A stretch of DNA of 39,903 nt, taken from Hyphomicrobiales bacterium (GTDB taxonomy: Bacteria > Pseudomonadota > Alphaproteobacteria > Rhizobiales > HXMU1428-3). The notes under the pieces are model-generated. The model was not told the origin of the DNA. It did no database searches and saw only the letters and a list, made by a program, of their open reading frames with translations. The position numbers were made by a program, and so were the translations under genes. The stretch spans positions 1-39,903 of the forward strand of contig JAJFHX010000010.1 of the NCBI GenBank assembly GCA_021775425.1, read 5' to 3'. Below, piece by piece: positions 36,764-39,903 of this stretch. Within the stretch, counting starts at the first letter, position 1. Every line of letters starts with the position of its first letter.

Positions 36764-37176
36764 CTAGCCTTTCTCTTCATAAAACAAATAATCCCACGGG
36801 CATCGTGGACCCCGCTACACACTGCCACGTGCATATTTTATAAAGCTTTAATTTTCTTAAATTTTTATTGAATTTTAGGTTACAAATACGCACTAAAAAA
36901 ACTAGCGAAATTTAAACCGTATACTGAGATTGGAAATGAGACGAATACCCCTTAAAAATTATGTCTCTTCGCTGAATTTTCAGTACGAAGCCACCTCTAA
37001 AACCACAACATCTAAATTTTTATATAATCCGTTATAGATATATTAACTAACCTTGCAGCTATTTGCCGTGAAATCGCCAATAGTAACCATCCAGTCATAC
37101 ATTATGACAATGATGATGCCTTGATCAAAAATTGTATCAGCCGGTCATCCGACTGAAAATGTTTAAGGCAAAGTTA
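36764..37176. promoter_or_regulatory. Divergent control region between secretion genes and adhesin
   Basis: A 413-bp AT-rich gap between the leftward exporter genes and the rightward adhesin gene. TATAAT occurs at 37023-37028 on plus without a matching -35, which suggests an activated promoter. An inverted repeat at 36967-36990 has stacked arms CTTCG-CTGAA and TTCAG-TA-CGAAG around a 2-base loop. Near the exporter start there are CCACG-N5-CGTGG (about 36794-36808) and CACGTG. Which of these matter is unknown. Confidence 0.4.
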
Positions 37177-39903
37177 ATGAGTAAGAACGACAAAAACGGC
37201 GGCAATAACGCTAATTTCTCTCCTGAAAACACAAACAGTACATTAAAAAACCAGGACACAAACTCAATACAAAGCCAACGGGATTATGAAAATCTCGTCA
37301 ATAAATCACTCGACGAACAAATCACCGATACCCAGGTGACCAGGGCAGATATTACCAATCCAAACCTCCACTATGGTTTGGAGGATGAATTGGAATCTAT
37401 CGCCTCAGCAAGTGATGTTCAGAAAGAAGCTGACAGTACAAAATTTTTAGATCAGAATTCACAAAGCTCCGTCGAAGAAAATACCCGGCCTGAAAATGAT
37501 AATGATGATAGTTTTATAAGCAACCCCATATCATCTTCACCCATATCAGAAGCAGACCCACTGGCTGAAAAAGCTGAAACAATTCAAACAAACTCTTTTC
37601 GCCCGATCACACCGGAAGTAAAAGTTGAGCGGCCGATTGAAAATGAGGGCACCGCACCCCCTTCCACCATCTCTTCTTCAGATGGACCCGCGCCGGTTGT
37701 CACACCTGTAGATGGTTCCACCGCGACTGAAATCTTTAATCCTGACCTTGTTGTAACAGGTGACAATATTGATGAAAATTCAGCCGCTGGAACAGTCATC
37801 GCGACACTAAACCTCGAAGACGCCGCCGGGTCTGACTATACCTATTATATCTCTGATGCAAACGGTTCAGCCATTTCAAACGAGAATTTTCAAATCATTG
37901 GTAGCAATGTTGTTGTTGGCCCGACCGCTGATCTTGACTATGAAACAACACCCTCGCATGATTTTTACATCACAGGTATTGACGCTTCTGGCAATAAAGT
38001 GACGGAACAATTCACAGTTACGATAAATGACGTCAACGAATTTAGCGTCAGCGCTATTTCTGACACTGACGCGGCAGCAAATTCCCTGGCAGAAAACAGT
38101 GCAATCGGCACACCAGTTGGCATCACAGCTTTCGCAACAGACGCTGACGGAACCAACAACACTGTAACATACAGCCTTTCCGATGACGCGGGCGGTCTCT
38201 TCGCAATCGACCCCAACACCGGCGAAGTCACCGTTGCAGGTCCTCTTGATTATGAAACTGCCTCAAGTCATATAATAGAGGTCACTGCAACAAGTGCAGA
38301 TGGTTCCACAAGCACCAAAAATTACAATATCAACATTGATGATACAGCAGAAAATCTGGTTTTATCAGATGAAGATGATAATTTCACCGACACTGGCGTT
38401 AAAGAACTATCAATCAATGCAGGCGGCGGTCACGATACTGTAACCGGCACCGATGGTAACGATGAAATCCACGGCGGCACCGGTTTCGACACCCTCCATG
38501 GTAATGATGGTAATGACACACTTTATGGTGATGACGGCAAAGACACTTTATATGGTGGCAGTGGTGATGATCATCTCGACGGCGGTGCCTGGGATGATAC
38601 ACTTGACGGCGGCGAAGGAAATGACACCCTGTTAGGCGGTGGCGGCAAAGACACTCTTAGTGGTGGAGATGGTGACGACTATCTGGATGGTGGCTCCTGG
38701 GATGATAACCTGGACGGCGGCTCCGGAGATGACACCTTAATCGGCGGCGGCGGTATCGACACGCTAGACGGTGGTAGTGGCAATGACAATTTGGATGGCG
38801 GCGATTGGAATGACACACTGACTGGCGGTAGCGGGAATGACGTGCTCGACGGTGGCAATGGTAATGATATAGCCGTTTATTCTGGCAACTGGGCTGATTA
38901 CACAATCACGCACGACCAGGGCACAGACACTTACACAGTGTTTGACAACCGCCCCGGCTCACCAGATGGCACAGACACAGTCACAAATATTGAAACTTTC
39001 CAGTTTGCAGATGGAAATGTCTCCACCGCAGATGTGCTGAACGACGCCCCAACTGATATCACATACACAGGTGGGACCATTGAAGAAAACAGCGCTCAGG
39101 GCAGCGTCGTCGCAACATTAGATACGATCGATTCAGATAGTTTCATCCCTTCTGAAGTCGCAGCTTACACACTGACAAACGACCCATCAGGACATTTCGA
39201 AATCGTTGGTAATGAAGTCCGTGTAAAAACCGGCGCAGACATCGATTATGAAACCGCGACCTCACATGACATCACCGTTCAGGTAACTGATGTTCATGGC
39301 GCAACATATTCTGAAGTCATTACCGTCAACATCATCGATCAGGACGAGTTTGACGTCTCCGCCATCTCAGACACTGACGCCACTGCAAATTCTGTTGCAG
39401 AGAACTCAGCCGTTGGCACATCGGTCGGCATCACAGCCCTCGCAACAGATGCGGACGGATCAGACACCGTCACTTATAGCTTGAGCAATGATGCAGGTGG
39501 TCTCTTTGCCATCGACGCGAACACAGGTGAAGTCACCGTCGCAGGCAATCTCGACTATGAGACCGCAACAAGCCACAACATTGAAGTCACAGCAACAAGC
39601 TCTGACGGGTCAACATCAACCCAAAACTACAACATCGCCCTCACCGACCAGGACGAGTTCGACGTCTCTGTTATCTCAGATACGAACGCAGCAGCAAATA
39701 ATGTCGATGAAGACGCCTCTGTCGGCGATGTCGTTGGCATCACAGCCCTCGCAACAGATGCAGATGGCTCAAACAACAACGTCACTTATTCTTTAAGCGA
39801 TGACGCTGGCGGCCTTTTTGCCATTGACGCAAACACCGGCGTCATAACCGTCGCTAATGGCCTCGACACCGAGACAGCTACAAGCCACTCAATTGAAGTC
39901 ACA
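37177..39903 (+). CDS. Giant cadherin/RTX repeat adhesin, type I secretion substrate (partial, runs off right edge)
   Basis: The reading frame is open for 909 codons from ATG 37177 to the window end. Residues 1-185 are polar and look disordered, with no Sec signal. Cadherin-like repeats follow (about 187-287 and 287-390), with the motifs ENSAxGT, FAIDxxTGEVTV and LDYETAxSH. An RTX calcium-binding block of GGxGxDxLxG nonapeptides covers about 416-565. A linker SGNWADYTIT...NIETFQFADG comes next, then at least three more cadherin-like repeats (about 627-909+). The C-terminal secretion signal lies outside the window. AAGG about ten bases before ATG 37177 supports the start; ATG 37159 is in frame but has no ribosome binding site. 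The divergent secretion genes are the likely export machinery. A surface adhesion or biofilm role is inferred from domain type. Confidence 0.93.
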   Translation, partial: MSKNDKNGGNNANFSPENTNSTLKNQDTNSIQSQRDYENLVNKSLDEQITDTQVTRADITNPNLHYGLEDELESIASASDVQKEADSTKFLDQNSQSSVEENTRPENDNDDSFISNPISSSPISEADPLAEKAETIQTNSFRPITPEVKVERPIENEGTAPPSTISSSDGPAPVVTPVDGSTATEIFNPDLVVTGDNIDENSAAGTVIATLNLEDAAGSDYTYYISDANGSAISNENFQIIGSNVVVGPTADLDYETTPSHDFYITGIDASGNKVTEQFTVTINDVNEFSVSAISDTDAAANSLAENSAIGTPVGITAFATDADGTNNTVTYSLSDDAGGLFAIDPNTGEVTVAGPLDYETASSHIIEVTATSADGSTSTKNYNINIDDTAENLVLSDEDDNFTDTGVKELSINAGGGHDTVTGTDGNDEIHGGTGFDTLHGNDGNDTLYGDDGKDTLYGGSGDDHLDGGAWDDTLDGGEGNDTLLGGGGKDTLSGGDGDDYLDGGSWDDNLDGGSGDDTLIGGGGIDTLDGGSGNDNLDGGDWNDTLTGGSGNDVLDGGNGNDIAVYSGNWADYTITHDQGTDTYTVFDNRPGSPDGTDTVTNIETFQFADGNVSTADVLNDAPTDITYTGGTIEENSAQGSVVATLDTIDSDSFIPSEVAAYTLTNDPSGHFEIVGNEVRVKTGADIDYETATSHDITVQVTDVHGATYSEVITVNIIDQDEFDVSAISDTDATANSVAENSAVGTSVGITALATDADGSDTVTYSLSNDAGGLFAIDANTGEVTVAGNLDYETATSHNIEVTATSSDGSTSTQNYNIALTDQDEFDVSVISDTNAAANNVDEDASVGDVVGITALATDADGSNNNVTYSLSDDAGGLFAIDANTGVITVANGLDTETATSHSIEVT
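38035..38343 (+). repeat. Cadherin-like repeat unit, early copy (before the RTX block)
   Basis: Encodes EFSVSAISDTDAAANS and onward to the Asn-Ile-Asp-Asp end, about 103 residues. It is closely similar to the two copies that begin at 39343 and 39652, for instance in ISDTDA, VGITAxATDADG, DAGGLFAID and LDYETA. Confidence 0.8.
38506..38829 (+). repeat. RTX block with 108-bp (36-residue) higher-order repeat, three copies
   Basis: Three units of four nonapeptides each, at 38506-38613, 38614-38721 and 38722-38829. In each unit the fourth nonapeptide has Trp in place of the usual Gly before the Asp pair: W472 in AWDD, W508 in SWDD and W544 in DWND, exactly 36 residues apart. The second nonapeptide carries GKD or GID instead of GND. 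Ordinary nonapeptides flank the block on both sides. Confidence 0.9.
39343..39903 (+). repeat. Tandem cadherin-like repeats, 309-bp period
   Basis: The unit beginning GACGAGTTTGACGTCTC at 39343 recurs as GACGAGTTCGACGTCTC at 39652, a period of 309 bp or 103 residues. The second copy is cut by the window edge at 39903. DNA similarity is high in blocks such as GGCATCACAGCCCTCGCAAC, which suggests recent duplication or gene conversion. Confidence 0.85.

Noticed and set aside
38506..38829. CRISPR array, because of regular repeats
   Set aside because: The repeats are coding RTX nonapeptides with no constant repeat/unique spacer structure and no cas genes nearby.
38414..38905. Tyr/His/Arg-rich frames opposite and in another frame to the RTX block
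   Set aside because: These are antisense and frame-shifted readings of the repetitive Gly/Asp codons; their repeats come from the RTX gene.

Overview
The window looks like a chromosomal segment of an alphaproteobacterium, probably Hyphomicrobiales-like. The evidence is the 5' end of a 16S rRNA gene on the minus strand at the left edge, an alphaproteobacterial-type boxA in its leader, the leuS-lptE-holA cluster, and cytochrome bd oxidase genes followed by a DUF2474 small protein. I cannot place it at genus level from sequence alone. I see no integrase, transposase, CRISPR array or tRNA gene.

Layout. Positions 1-720 hold the start of an rRNA operon reading leftwards out of the window, with its leader, boxA and promoter; a long gene-free stretch follows to 1561. 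From 1.5 to 19.1 kb lie mostly housekeeping genes: an M23 cell-wall endopeptidase, a sodium:solute symporter-like carrier, a small secreted unknown, ppa, dapB, gpmA, a DUF971 gene next to an Mrp-type Fe-S carrier ATPase, moeA, an atypical class A penicillin-binding protein, a VOC-fold protein, leuS, lptE and holA. Three strong hairpin terminators separate some of these units; one overlaps a stop codon and one serves two convergent genes.

From 19.4 to 25.5 kb is an uncharacterised block: two large membrane proteins, distant paralogues that converge on each other, enclose a 213-residue unknown and a small cysteine-containing secreted protein. Both paralogues have three N-terminal membrane segments, a long loop with two matching cysteines, a fourth membrane segment and a cytoplasmic domain. 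One also carries a roughly 390-residue low-complexity tail. I do not recognise the family.

From 25.8 to 28.4 kb is a cydA-cydB-DUF2474 operon for a short-Q-loop (cyanide-insensitive-type) quinol oxidase.

From 28.5 kb to the right edge is a type I secretion locus. A minus-strand cluster encodes two ABC exporter subunits (overlapping by one base), a HlyD-type adaptor and a TolC-type outer-membrane protein. A very large cadherin/RTX adhesin is transcribed divergently and runs off the right edge. The adhesin is the obvious substrate. Three things are unusual. The two ABC subunits each carry different defects in the ATPase motifs, so neither composite site looks canonical. The TolC protein has about 420 extra residues after its normal domain. 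The adhesin's RTX block is internal and has a 36-residue (108 bp) higher-order period marked by tryptophan.
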